From contig CM055103.1 in NCBI GenBank assembly GCA_029204225.1, positions 38,712,255 through 38,776,254 of the forward strand: a stretch of DNA of 64,000 nt, read 5' to 3'. Origin of the DNA: Diphasiastrum complanatum. Its lineage: Eukaryota > Streptophyta > Lycopodiopsida > Lycopodiales > Lycopodiaceae. Both the position numbers and the translations under genes were made by a program. The notes beneath the pieces were generated by a model that ran no database searches, was not told the DNA's origin, and worked only from the letters and a program-made list of their open reading frames with translations. Shown piece after piece: positions 21,131-32,106 of the stretch (position 1 is the stretch's first letter; the number at the start of each line of letters is the position of its first letter).

Positions 21131-21873
21131 TACCTAAAATTACCATGCATTTTGATCCATTTAAGTGAAAACTTCTCATCAATCTTGAGCTAGAAATTGT
21201 TAAGATCCATTTTCCTAGCTATCTTGTCTAATTTTGGATCAAAAGAGATCAATAGAGCATTGATTGGGTCTGATATGGTACTGTACGGAATCAGGTGCTC
21301 AGACACGTGTGAGGAACATCCAATTTCAGATTGAGAGTTCTCTCTCATGCTTGATCCATTTATCTTGTTTGATAGCTTGTTTTGAAGCTATTTTTGTCTA
21401 GTTTTTGATGCAATCAGTTTCATTCCATTTGGTTGAGCCAATAAAAAGTTATAAGCTTTTGAAGAGCGTTAGGTAGGGCACCTAGACCTGGGTGGACACA
21501 TTTGGTTTGGTCAAGAGATTGCTTGTTTGATCTCTGTTCACAGTTGAATGGTTACCAATCTCATCTATAAGTGATCTAGACATTGTTTTGAGATCATAGA
21601 CAATTTGTTTCATGCAATATCATTGAGTTTGAGTCAAATTTGGTTACTTAGTGTATCTCACACGTGCTAAGAGTAAATGATCCTAACTATGTCTATAGTC
21701 CATCATTTGATGTGAAATAGATCTTGTTTTAGAGAGATTTGAGTAGCTAGTGAGAATCAATTCACAAATAGTTGCAAGATCTTTCATAGAAGAAGATAGC
21801 ACTTCATTATTGGATCATATTGAGAGTGTGTAGCAACATTTATTGTTCATCATTTGAGTTTTCTTCACTTTAA
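21131..21873 (+). other. Untranslated leader of copia F1
   Basis: 743 bases separate the primer site from the Gag start at 21874. There is no long frame. CACGTG-containing phrases occur at about 21304 and 21661. Confidence 0.5.
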
Positions 21874-23015
21874 ATGTCTTCAATGAGTTCATATTTGTTG
21901 GAAACAAGTGAAAGATTGTCCACTGCAAACTATTCAATTTGGAAGATGAGGATGGAATCCATCTTGATCCTTCAAGATGTAATGGACATAGTTTTGACCT
22001 TGAAGAAGAACCACAAGTTCTTCAAGAGGTTCAAACATACAAAAAGAGAGCTAGGATGGCTCTTCACTACATTAAGACGAATGTCTCTAATGAGATATTG
22101 AGGGAGATAGGTACTTGTACAACAACCAGAGAAGCTTGGGATTTTCTCAAGACTATCTACGAGGCTAAGAACACCTCTAGGCTCCTCACTCTTAAAAATC
22201 AAATCTTCCAAAATAGCCAAAAGAGTGATAAGAGTGCATCTAGTTATGTTTTGAGAGTAAAAGATATTCATAGAGAGCTTGCTTGCATTGGTGATTCCAT
22301 CAATCAAAATGAGCTAGTTCAAGTCATTCTCAATGGCTTGAGAAGTGAATTCGATAACCTTGTCCAATTCTATGCCATTAAGGAGGAGCTACCAAGTTTG
22401 GAGGCTCTCCAAAGTGTGCTAATTTCTGAAGAATCAAGACAAGAGTACAAGCTCTTGAGGATGGACAAGCTTTCTCTCACTCATAATGATGGCAAAGCCC
22501 TCTATGCCAAGGACAAGCACAAAGGGAGGAGCAAGAACCAATATCAACAATCCTCAAGCAAGGACAAAACCAAATCCAAAGACAAAGATGAGGATGAAGA
22601 TGATTCCTCTAATGCTTCATCATCCAAGCTCAAGAAGAAGAAGATCAAGTGCTTTTATTGTGGCAAGAAAGGCCATTATGCCACCAATTGCTTCAAGAAG
22701 AAGAATCAACTCAAGCAAGCCAACATCACCAATGAGAAGGAAGACACTATTGCAAGTGATGGAGAGGGATCTCTTATGGTCTCTAGCTTCTCATCCACTC
22801 CTTTCAAGAAGGACGGCTTATGGCATATTCATAGTGGAGCCTCTTCACATATGTGTAGCTCTAAGGATTCTTTCTCTTCTATTGCACCTTATGATGGAGT
22901 CAAGAAATCAATATACACTGCAAATGATTTTGAATGTTCTACTGAAGGCATAGGGAACATTCCCTTAAAGCTTGCATTCTCTAAAGTTCTTTCTCTTTCT
23001 AAAGTTCTTTATGTG
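21874..23015 (+). pseudogene. Gag and protease start of copia F1
   Basis: The start at 21874 gives LLETSERLSTANYSIWKMRM, the copia Gag N-terminus. A frameshift near 21980-22050 moves to the frame of a 370-codon stretch with EILREIGTCTTTREAWDFLK, DSINQNELVQVILNGLRSEF, a Lys/Asp-rich linker and a CCHC knuckle CFYCGKKGHYATNC (about 22650-22691). The protease motif follows at about 22821: W-H-I-H-S-G-A-S-S-H-M, where the catalytic Asp of the usual (L/I)DSGAS is His (codon 22830-22832, GAT to CAT). The frame ends at VLYVPKN, where inverted RT sequence begins. Confidence 0.85.
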
Positions 23016-24441
23016 CCTAAGAATGACAATATTACTATCAACAAACTTTAGATACATGGAAGGATCATAGTCACTAAGAGTAAATCCTAGTGAGATAAGG
23101 AAAGATTTAAGTCTTGAATACCATGATCTTGGTGCTGCTTGAGTCCATAAAGATTTTTTAAGAGCAAGCACACTTTGAACTCATTCTTGATGAATCCTTG
23201 AGGTTGTTCCATATAGATCTCCTCCTCAAGATAACCATTTAGAAAAGCATTGGATACATCTAATTGGGACACCTTCCACTTAAAGAAACAAGCAAGAGAA
23301 ATAAGAATTCTTATTGTCACCATCTTTGCAACGGGTGCAAAGGTCTCCTCATAATCAAGGTCATGGATCTGAGCAAATCCTTTGGCACATAATCTTGCTT
23401 TATGCTTGTTGATGATGTCATCATGATTGTACTTGATCCGAAATACCCACTTGCACCAATCACATGCTTGTTGGATGGAGGATCCACAAGCTCCCAAGTA
23501 TTGTTGGTGATCAATGCATCATACTCTTGCTTCATGGCATCATACCACTCCTTGGTATTGAGTGCCTCTTGTACATTCTTTGGCTCTTCATGAGAGACAT
23601 AAAACACATAATTAGTGGAATCAAGATCCACTTGTTTGCCTTTGTCAACATATGAGAGCCTCTTAGGCTCGGATCTATCTCTCATGGATCTTCATGGTGA
23701 GAAAATCCGAGGAGAGTCTTCTTCAATTCTCGACCCCATCACATCATAATTGTCTTCAAAATCAATAATAGGTGATGCATCCATAGACTTCTTGATCTCG
23801 GCCTCTTCAAAAGATGAATGTTGATCTTCATGAAAGACAACATCTCTACTTTCAATAACTTGAGAAGTAGAGAGTACAAAGACTCTGTAGGCCTTTTTGG
23901 TGGATGAGTATCCAACCATGATCCCTTTGCATGCACTAGAATCTTCCTTCTCCCTTGTTTCCAAGGGAATATGGGCAAAGCATATGCATCCAAAAACTCT
24001 AAGGTGATCAACCTTAGGCTTCTTCAAATATAAGATTTCATATGGTGACTTTCCTCTGAGAGCTATATGTGGGAGCCTTTTGCAAAGATAATTTGCACAA
24101 TTAATGGCTTCTCCCCAAAAATATTTGGGCAAAGATGCCTCAATTCTCATAGATTTTGCACATTCACATAGAGATCTATTCTTTCTCTCGGCCATTCCAT
24201 TTTGAGATGGAGAATAGGCACAAGAGAACTCTCTTTTAATGCCTTCAAGCACAAAAATCATGAAATTTATTGGAGATATATTCACCACCTCCATCACATC
24301 TAAGAGCTTTAATCTTGAATGAGAATTGCTTCTCTACATAAGCTTTGCAAATAAGGAAATGATCAAACACCATAGATTTAGAAGCAAGAAGATATATCCA
24401 AGTGAATCTTGTTAAATAATCAATGAAAGTAACAAAACAAG
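23016..24441 (-). pseudogene. Inverted integrase-RT segment of copia F1 (left arm)
   Basis: On the minus strand this starts in the integrase core at CFVTFIDYLTRFTWIYLLAS and runs through CDGGGEYISNKFHDF, YSPSQNGMAERKNRS (catalytic Glu), VDHLRVFGCICFAHIP and DRSEPKRLSYVDKGKQ. It continues into RT (MKQEYDALITNNTWELVDPP, LDVSNAFLNGYLEEEIYMEQ) and stops at YLKFVDSNIVIL, just before the expected YVDD. Frameshifts occur near 24250 and 23460. It faces opposite to the rest of the element and is almost the same sequence as 25413-26586. Confidence 0.9.
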
Positions 24442-26210
24442 CTGCTCTCCTCGGGTAGAGAGAGAAAATCATTATGAGCTCTCGAGTAGAGAGAGAAAGC
24501 TAGAAAATCACTTACACTCAAAATCCACTCAATCTCTTAATCAATTAGATCCAAATGAGAAGTACAATGATACTAGTAGATCCATGAGCTACCACAATGC
24601 TTAACTATGATTGGACCACACTTTTGCCACCTCTTAATCCTATTGGACCATTAATCCATTCACCTCTAAATTCTATTGGACCATTTTCAAGCAAACCTCA
24701 AATTCTATTGGACCCCTCAAGGTTCCACCTCTAAATCCTATTGGACCTCTTAAATTTCATCAGACAAAAGTATTACACTTGTCTACACTCTAATTGGCAC
24801 GAGTTTAGCCTCTTACTCTATTTTGGCTAAATAGTGGCATTACAAGTGGAAATGGGTATTTTGCCATCTAAGGTTATGATTTTGAATGTCCTATTGAAGG
24901 CATAGGGAACATTCCCTTAAAGCTTGCATCCTCTAAAGTTCTTTCTCTTTCTAAACTTCTTTATGTGCCTAAGCTTACTAAGAATCTCATTAGTGTTGGC
25001 CAATTGCTTGATAATGGTCTTGATGTAAAATTCAATATTGATACTTGCACTATCAAGAAGAATGATGAGATACTTGCATTAAGATATAGATTTGGAGGCA
25101 TCTATAAACTAGATCCAAATGAATATGTGAATGCTTGTAATGTTGCTCTTGTGAACAAGCTCTCTATGGAGTAATTATGGCATAGGAGGTTGGGACATCC
25201 CAACTACAAATCCATGCTCTCTATGATCAAAGAGGCCAAAGCTATTGGCTTGCCAAAGTCATTCTCCAAGAAGATCAAGCCTTGTGAGGCTTGTGCTATT
25301 GCTAAATCTCACAAAAAGCCATGTTCAAGATCTTCTATCAAAAGCAAGCATTCTTTGGAGTTAATCCACTCGGATGTGCATTTCTCATCAACTATAAGCA
25401 AGGGAGGAGCCACTTGTTTTGTTACTTTCATTGATTATTTAACAAGATTCACTTGGATATATCTTCTTGCTTCTAAATCTATGGTGTTTGATCATTTCCT
25501 TATTTGCAAAGCTTATGTAGAGAAGCAATTCTCATTCAAGATTAAAGCTCTTAGATGTGATGGAGGTGGTGAATATATCTCCAATAAATTTCATGATTTT
25601 TGTGCTTGAAGGCATTAAAAGAGAGTTCTCTTGTGCCTATTCTCCATCTCAAAATGGAATGGCCGAGAGAAAGAATAGATCTCTATGTGAATGTGCAAAA
25701 TCTATGAGAATTGAGGCATCTTTGCCCAAATATTTTTGGGGAGAAGCCATTAATTGTGCAAATTATCTTTGCAAAAGGCTCCCACATATAGCTCTCAGAG
25801 GAAAGTCACCATATGAAATCTTATATTTGAAGAAGCCTAAGGTTGATCACCTTAGAGTTTTTGGATGCATATGCTTTGCCCATATTCCCTTGGAAACAAG
25901 GGAGAAGGAAGATTCTAGTGCATGCAAAGGGATCATGGTTGGATACTCATCCACCAAAAAGGCCTACAGAGTCTTTGTGCTCTCTACTTCTCAAGTTATT
26001 GAAAGTAGAGATGTTGTCTTTCATGAAGATCATCATTCATCTTTTGAAGAGGCCGAGATCAAGAAGTCTATGGATGCATCACCTATTATTGATTTTGAAG
26101 ACAATTATGATGTGATGGGGTCGAGAATTGAAGAAGACTCTCCTCGGATTTTCTCACAAAGAAGATCCATGAGAGATAGATCCGAGCCTAAGAGGCTCTC
26201 ATATGTTGAC
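23644..26210. repeat. 798-bp inverted repeat (arms 23644-24441 and 25413-26210)
   Basis: The two arms are reverse complements with the same length of 798 bases and few differences. For example, the encoded integrase C-terminal stretches differ at one residue, Gln versus His. The spacer is 24442-25412 (971 bases). A second matched block continues beyond an 85-bp deletion: left 23185-23558, right 26211-26586. Together they make a hairpin of nearly 1.2 kb stem. Confidence 0.93.
24442..24870 (-). mobile_element. Inverted LTR fragment in the loop of the fold-back
   Basis: The reverse complement matches roughly positions 20 to 450 of the 656-bp LTR (from the CATAGATGGCAAA region to GAGAGCAGC). Both LTR ends are missing. 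On the left it joins directly to the integrase arm, and on the right to plus-strand protease-integrase sequence. Confidence 0.9.
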
Positions 26211-26586
26211 ATACCAAGGAGTGGTATGATGCCATGAAGCAAGAGTATGATGCATTGATCACCAATAATACTTGGGAGCTTGTGGATCCTCCATCCAACA
26301 AGCATGTGATTGGTTGCAAGTGGGTATTTTGGATCAAGTACAATCATGATGGCAACATCAACAAACATAAAGCAAGATTATGTGCCAAAGGATTTGCTCA
26401 AATCCATGGCCTTGATTATGAGGAGACCTTTGCACCCGTTGCAAAGATGGTGACAATAAGAATTCTTATTTCTCTTGCTTGTTTCTGTACGTGGAAGGTG
26501 TTACAATTAGATGCATCCAATGCTTTTCTAAATGGTTATCTTGAGGAGGACATCTATATGGAACAACCTCAAGGATTCATCAAGAA
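24871..26586 (+). pseudogene. Protease end, integrase and RT start of copia F1 (right arm)
   Basis: Plus-strand pol resumes with PKLTKNLISVGQLLDNGLDV, a stop at 25171-25174, and the zinc-finger region (WHRRLGHPNYKSM, CEACAIAKSHKKPC). The integrase core follows (LELIHSDVHFSSTISKGGA, CDGGGEY and AERKNRS) with a stop/frameshift near 25607, then the RT start. An 85-bp stretch present in the left arm (23559-23643) is missing at 26210/26211. RT continues (WVFWIKYNHDGNINKHKAR, ASNAFLNGYLEEDIYMEQPQ) to GFIKK, then stops at about 26586. Confidence 0.9.
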
Positions 26587-27084
26587 GATCTATCCATTGT
26601 TAGCTACTCGGATTCGGATTTTGCAAGTGACAAGATGGATCGAAAGTCTATTAGTGCATACACTATCTTTCTTGGAGGCAATCTAATATCTTGGCTTTCC
26701 AAAAAGCAAGATACTATATCTCTCTCTTCATGTGAGGCCGAGTACAAAGCACTCACTACAACCACCAAAGAGGTGCTTTGGATCAAGAGATTATTATTGG
26801 AGCTAAAGTGCATCAAGGAAGATGATCTACCAATGATCAAATGTGATAATATCTCGGCCCAAGCTCTTGCCAATAATCCCATATTTCATGCAAGAAGAAA
26901 GCATATAGAAGTGGCACACCATTTTGTGAGAGAAAAGCTTATTGGAGGAGAAATCTATTTGGAGCATGTCAACTCGTCCTCTTGTATTGTCGATCTACTC
27001 ACCAAGCCTTTGAGCAAAAGTGCTTTCATCAAGCATAGATCTAATTTTGGAGTTATATCAAGATCGATGCTTAAATCTTCATAG
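26587..27084 (+). pseudogene. RNase H of copia F1
   Basis: After a deletion of the RT palm, the sequence enters the RNase H at YSDSDFASDKMDRKSISAYT (catalytic Asp). It continues with LSSCEAEYKALTTTTKEVLW (Glu), IKCDNISAQALANN (Asp) and ARRKHIEVAHHFVREKL, ending in DLLTKPLSKSAF and a stop at 27084. The 149-codon frame from 26635 is open. The domain is complete but joined to only the RT N-terminus. Confidence 0.9.
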
Positions 27085-27179
27085 ATATTTTTTTAGGAAG
27101 AGTGTGAAGAATTGAAAAAGATTATCTATGTTATATATAGGGGTCTTATGTTTTTTATATCAAGCATCTAGGTGTAGGA

Positions 27180-27835
27180 TGTTGATAGGACCAAATTTGG
27201 CATAGATGGCAAAATACCCATTTCCACTTGTAATGCCACTATTTAGCCAAAATAGAGTAAGAGGCTAAACTCGTGCCAATTAGAGGGTAGACAAGTGTAA
27301 TACTTTTGTTTGATGAAATTTAAGAGGTCCAAAAGGATTTAGAGGTGGAACCTTGAGGGGTCCAATAGAATTTGAGGTTTGCTTGAAAATGGTCCAATAG
27401 AATGTAGAGGTGAATGGATCAATGGTCCAATAGGATTAAGAGGTGGCAAAAGTGGGGTCCAATCATAGTTTAGCATTGTGGTAGCTCGTGGATCTACTAG
27501 TATCATTGTACTTCTCATTTGGATCTAATTGATTAAGAGATTGAGTGGATTTTGAGTGTAAGTGATTTCTAGCTTTCTCTCTCTACCCGAGAGCTCGTGA
27601 TGATTTTCTCTCTCTACTCAAGGAAAACAGCTTGTTTTTACTTAGAATAATTTTTGGATACTTCCCACACATGTGAGTGAGAGTTGGAAGTGATTGAATG
27701 CATGTAGTAGTGTGTTTTTGCCATAGAATCAAAGATAGATCTTGAATCTCAATCTAGTCTTGATCTTGATGCATCTACACCTCTTAGGAGATCACAAGTA
27801 CATGTTGTGGACAGTCCACACGTGTGAATTTAACA
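27180..27835 (+). mobile_element. LTR 3 (3' LTR) of copia F1
   Basis: This 656-bp copy matches LTR 2 from TGTTGATAGG to TTTAACA with scattered changes, including CACACATGTG for the first CACACGTGTG. It is preceded by about 95 non-coding bases after the RNase H stop, with a weak purine tract (AGGGG, 27139-27143). The 30 bases just before it (TTTTTATATCAAGCATCTAG...) are shared with the RT tails preceding LTR 1 and LTR 2. Confidence 0.92.
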
Positions 27836-29365
27836 AATATCACTAGCATAAGACTTGATATACAAGAAAGAATCATAATCACTGAGAATGAATCCTAGTG
27901 AGATAAGAAAAGAGTTTAGTCGAGCATACTGCTTTAGTCCATAGAGACTCTTGAAAAGCAAAATACTTTGGACTCATCTTTGATGAATCCATATGGTTGT
28001 TCCATATAGATTTCTTCTTCTAGATATCCATTTAAAAAAGCATTTGAGACATCTAATTGGAACATTCTCCATTTAAAAAAATAAGTAATGGATATATTGA
28101 TACCATCTTTGCAACAAGTGCATATGTTTCTTCATAATCAAGTCCATAAATCTGGGCAAAGCCCTTTGCACAAAGTCTTGTCTTATATTTGTTGATTGTG
28201 CCATCTTGATTATATTTGACTCGGAAAACCCATTTGCATCCAATAGTGTGCTTGTTGGATGGAAGATCCACAAGCTCCCATGTCTTGTTGGTTATCAAAG
28301 CATCATATTTTTGCTTCATGGCTTTTGATTTGAGTGCCTCTTGAACATCCTTTGGCTCTTCATGTGAGGTAAAATAAACATAACTAGTGGAATCGATATC
28401 CATTTGTTTGCCTTTCTCACCATAAGAAAGTCTCTTAGGCTCGGATCTTTTTCTTAGTGATCTTCTAGGTGAGAAGATTCGAGGTGACTCCTCCTCAATT
28501 CTCGGCCCCATCCCTCTATGATAATCTTCAAGAGATAGAATAAGAGATCCTTCTTGAGACTCTTTGATCTCGGCCTCATCAAAAATATATTTCTGGTCTT
28601 CATGGAATATAACATCTCTACTCTCAATTGTGATTGAGGTAGAGGGAACATAAATTCTGTATGCCTTCTTGTTGGATGAATACCCAACCATGATCCCCTT
28701 GCATGAATTTGGATCATCTTTTTTCCTTGTTTCCAAGGGAATATGCACAAAACAAATACACCCAAAAATTCTAAGGTGTTCAACCTTAGGCTTTTTCTTG
28801 AACAAGACTTCATATGGTGAACTTCCTGCAAGAGTATTGTGAGGTAATCTATTGCACAAATAATTTGCACAATTTATTGCTTCTCCCCAAAATTCAATAG
28901 GCAAATTAGCTTCAATTTGAATTGCTTTAGCACATTCACATAAGGATCTACTTTTTCTTTCGGCAACCCCATTTTGAGATGGGGAATAAGCACAAGAAAA
29001 TTCTCTTTTGATCTCTTCACACTCACAATAATCATGAAACTTATTGGAGATGTATTCACCTCCTCCATCACATCTCAAAGCTTTAACTTTAAAAGTAAAT
29101 TGTTTCTCTACATAAGCTTTGAAAACTAGGAAGTTATCAAACACCATAGACTTTGAATAAAGAAGGTATAGCCAAGTATATCTTGTGAAATCATCAATGA
29201 AGGTAACAAAAAAAATTGCACCACCAATACTTTTTGAGGAAGAAAATGAACATCCGAGTGTATTAATTGCAATGGATGAGTAGTCTTGATAGAAGACCTT
29301 TGATATGGCTTTTTATGTGATTTTGCAATAGCACAAGCCTCGCATGGCTTGAAATCTTGCAACTG
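27836..29365 (-). pseudogene. Integrase-RT of copia F2 (diverged relative of F1)
   Basis: Minus-strand pol from FKPCEACAIAKSHKKPYQRS (zinc finger half) and LQLIHSDVHF, then a 364-codon open frame from 29147: CDGGGEYISNKFHDYCE, SPSQNGVAERKSRSLCE, VEHLRIFGCICFVHIPLETR and KCK-type RT fingers (GCKWVFRVKYNQDGTINK). RT continues in other frames to SDYDSFLYIKS at about 27836, again stopping just before YVDD. It abuts the F1 3' LTR. Gag, protease, the RT palm and RNase H are missing. Confidence 0.85.
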
Positions 29366-29881
29366 AATTTGAGATAGGTCTCAAATATTCCACCAATACA
29401 AAGCAAACTAGATCAACCTCTCAACTTGAATTGGAGTATAGACAAATTTTGGTTCTTTCTTCTTTGACACGTGTGAACTGGATTTTGAACCTGACAAGCA
29501 AAATTTAAATCAAATCAAAAAGTGATTACTCGGATTTTGGAACTCTCCCTATCCTTCTTTATGAGCTTATAACTCAAGATAGACACATCAGACTCGATTT
29601 GAGAACAATTGCTATGGAAAGTATACCTCACTAACTTTTCATCAACATCTTTGGACCTACAATAAAGGAAATAAAGAGGTCTGAAATATACTGATTTTCA
29701 CACATGCAGAATTTCAGAATTCCATACAATTCCAATTTTGATCTGAAAAACTTGATCTTGACCTCTTTGATTCAAACACTTTTCTAGAAAAGGTAGAGAA
29801 AAGTGAAAAACAACTTCCTTGCTTGAATAGCACTCAAAATTTCTTACACAGACAATGATGATAGCATGCAAAGCTTAATTT
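29366..29881 (-). other. Leader of copia F2 fused to integrase
   Basis: About 515 bases of non-coding DNA lie between the primer site and the integrase fragment. In an intact element Gag and protease would separate them, so an internal deletion is inferred at about 29360. Confidence 0.5.
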
Positions 29882-29894
29882 GGCTCTGATACCA
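29882..29894 (-). other. Primer-binding site of copia F2
   Basis: The minus strand reads TGGTATCAGAGCC, identical to the F1 primer site, next to the LTR edge at 29895. Confidence 0.9.
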
Positions 29895-30554
29895 TGATAA
29901 AAATCCAAAAGTTTCACACGTATGGAATGCCGGGTGCATTTTTTTTTTCAAAAAAAAAGCCTCTGAAATTCTTTTCCGCAAAAATTTTCATATTCTATAT
30001 TTTCGAATTTTCTTTTTGGTTTTCACATTTTAGCACAAGATTTTTTTATTTGACGAGCTACCGCATTGCAAATACACATTCCGCCACAAAGGGCATGTGC
30101 TATGTGGCAACCCGTCATTGGTTGTGCACATGCACCTTCCACGAGAATGCGCATGTGCTATGTGTCAACTATTATGTCCATTTAAGGCTTGTGAGAAAAA
30201 TGAGATTTCCTCTGTATTTTGGAGGCACCTCTCCTCACACAATGTTCATGTGAATTTTACAACCTGGATTTCAGGTGATCATTCTTCTCATAATCAACCA
30301 ATCAAATGTGTTTAACACATAACACATGAGCTTTCAGGTGAAATGTGCATCTGGATAGCCAATGACAAGCTGCCACATAGCACATCTATTTAGATCAAAT
30401 TATTTATGGTGCTTACTCAGTTGCGAGAGGGAAAAAAGCCTAAACTATCCCAACAAAAACAACAAAATTAACAAAAACATAAAAAAAAACTCGGCACTAG
30501 AAATGCGGAAAAAGGAAACATAGAATGTGCAACAAAGAGCGAAAAAATTTATCA
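29895..30554 (-). mobile_element. Probable 5' LTR of copia F2
   Basis: The inner end TGATAA adjoins the primer site. An inverted partner TTATCA ends at 30554, giving about 660 bp, close to the 656-bp F1 LTR. The interior does not resemble the F1 LTR by eye. No second copy is in the window, so the outer edge is tentative. Confidence 0.4.
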
Positions 30555-30993
30555 AAAAATAAACACAAGGAAAAAAACAAACAAAACAAAAATTGCAGAC
30601 GGCTATGATCACAGTGTGCGTTGCATTTGATCAACAGGATCATAATTAGCTGACATTGAATGTCCTGACGTAAAGATATGGCCCGTAAAAAATTTCTTTG
30701 AAGAACCAACTCACTAATTCAGGCAGACATAGCTATAGAGACCTTCAACAAAGAAATTATTCTCAAGGTAGCATGGAATAGCTGGAGAACAATGGAATTG
30801 CTGATAAGATAACGCAGTTCTAATTGTTCAACTGACAATGATTATAAATATAATCTGAGACAATATTGCTTCAGAATCACATACAACATGTAGAAGCCAA
30901 ATTGTAGGAGGCTCATCCATTCTTGTCTTTTCACAGAGTCACGCCTGGAATTGTCTTGCTACAGAATTCACTTTTTGATTAGACAAAACGGAG
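30555..30993 (-). other. 3' flank of the ERF gene
   Basis: This AT-rich segment holds no open frame or transposon domain. It should contain the 3' untranslated region and polyadenylation site of the gene ending at 30994, but no clear AATAAA is seen. Confidence 0.4.
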
Positions 30994-32106
30994 TCAGCCC
31001 AAGGAAGACGGCGATTGAAGATCTGGAAGCATTTGTATGTCATGAAGAAGGGACTCAGGGATAGGCGGCATATCCATTAGGAAAAGATTATCATGGCTTG
31101 AAGGTGTGTTGGTTGTCGTTACCGCCACATCTTTAGTATGCCAGGTTTCCTGTTGCAGATCGTTCCACAGTCCGCAACTTACTTCATATAAGGATTGTAT
31201 GGTGGCAGTTGGGGATTCTATGTAAACAGATAGTGGACTGCACACCTCAGAAGAAGGCAAAGAGCTTAGATCTCCGTTGTGAAGGAAAGTCGACGACACG
31301 CAATTTTGGCACTGCCAACGCTGCACCTCCACTTGCTGAAGACAATCCCAAAAGCTATAATCTAGATCAACATTCTCAGAATTAGCTGGACTGCAGACTT
31401 CAGAAGAAGGGACAGAGCTTGCTTCCAACATGGGGAGTTTAACGGGAAGCAAATCTTGCTCGTTTACATTCTGACAGGTCGGCAATCTCCAAATGTCTGC
31501 ACTTGACTGCACAAATTCAGAATCAGGGTCGTGAGTGGATGAATGGACAATTTGCGCCACAGGAGGAAGAATACTGTCAAATACTTTATTTAACCTATCC
31601 TGCCGTTGTCGTTCGCTGGACATGATCATTGCTTCTTGTAAAGGTTGATTGATGAATTGCACCAATGATTCGGAACACCGTAATCGCATCGGGTGCCGAT
31701 TATCGTCGAGCGTAATTTCCTTCGAAGTTGAAGGTTGAGCAGTCAGTCGAAAATCACAATATGCGGGGACTTGAGACCTGAGGACCTGAACCGGAAAACT
31801 CTGTGGCTGATGACTTCCATTATTGATGACCATTTGGAATTTTGCAGATGACATCTCAACAATGGGAACAATGTGTGGCTCGTTATCGTAGATGAAGTTT
31901 GTTCGAGCCTTGCTGCCCCGCATGGCACGGGCTGCAGTGTCGTATGCAAGTGCTGCGTCCTCGGCTGTATCAAAAGTTCCTAGCCAGCGGCGCTCCTTTG
32001 TATGAGGGTCGCGAATCTCTGCCGCGTATCGACCCCATGGCCGCTTTCGCACACCTCGGTACTTGTTCTCCCGGCTTTGAATAATTTTCTTCATCACCAT
32101 TGGCAA
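30994..32106 (-). CDS. AP2/ERF transcription factor (ERF group VIII, LEP/DRN/PUCHI-like)
   Basis: This single-exon gene encodes a 370-residue DNA-binding regulator, expected in the nucleus. The AP2/ERF domain spans about residues 16-72, near the N-terminus: [19 protein letters not shown], then [20 protein letters not shown] and [11 protein letters not shown]. Ala in AAEIRD and Asp in GTFDTAE are the ERF-class (GCC-box) residues rather than DREB-class. [13 protein letters not shown] with ARTNF is typical of the LEAFY PETIOLE / DORNROESCHEN / PUCHI branch, which acts in meristem and organ initiation in flowering plants. The start at 32106 is the first Met with a short basic lead-in; the nearby Met codons at residues 3 and 5 are alternatives. 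The C-terminal two-thirds is unfamiliar and contains PSSEVCSP twice (residues 233-240 and 284-291) plus two similar W-x-x-L-Q-Q segments (253-258 and 314-319). No LxLxL repression motif is seen. The frame is intact and flanked by transposons. Confidence 0.92.
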   Translation of the reverse strand: MPMVMKKIIQSRENKYRGVRKRPWGRYAAEIRDPHTKERRWLGTFDTAEDAALAYDTAARAMRGSKARTNFIYDNEPHIVPIVEMSSAKFQMVINNGSHQPQSFPVQVLRSQVPAYCDFRLTAQPSTSKEITLDDNRHPMRLRCSESLVQFINQPLQEAMIMSSERQRQDRLNKVFDSILPPVAQIVHSSTHDPDSEFVQSSADIWRLPTCQNVNEQDLLPVKLPMLEASSVPSSEVCSPANSENVDLDYSFWDCLQQVEVQRWQCQNCVSSTFLHNGDLSSLPSSEVCSPLSVYIESPTATIQSLYEVSCGLWNDLQQETWHTKDVAVTTTNTPSSHDNLFLMDMPPIPESLLHDIQMLPDLQSPSSLG

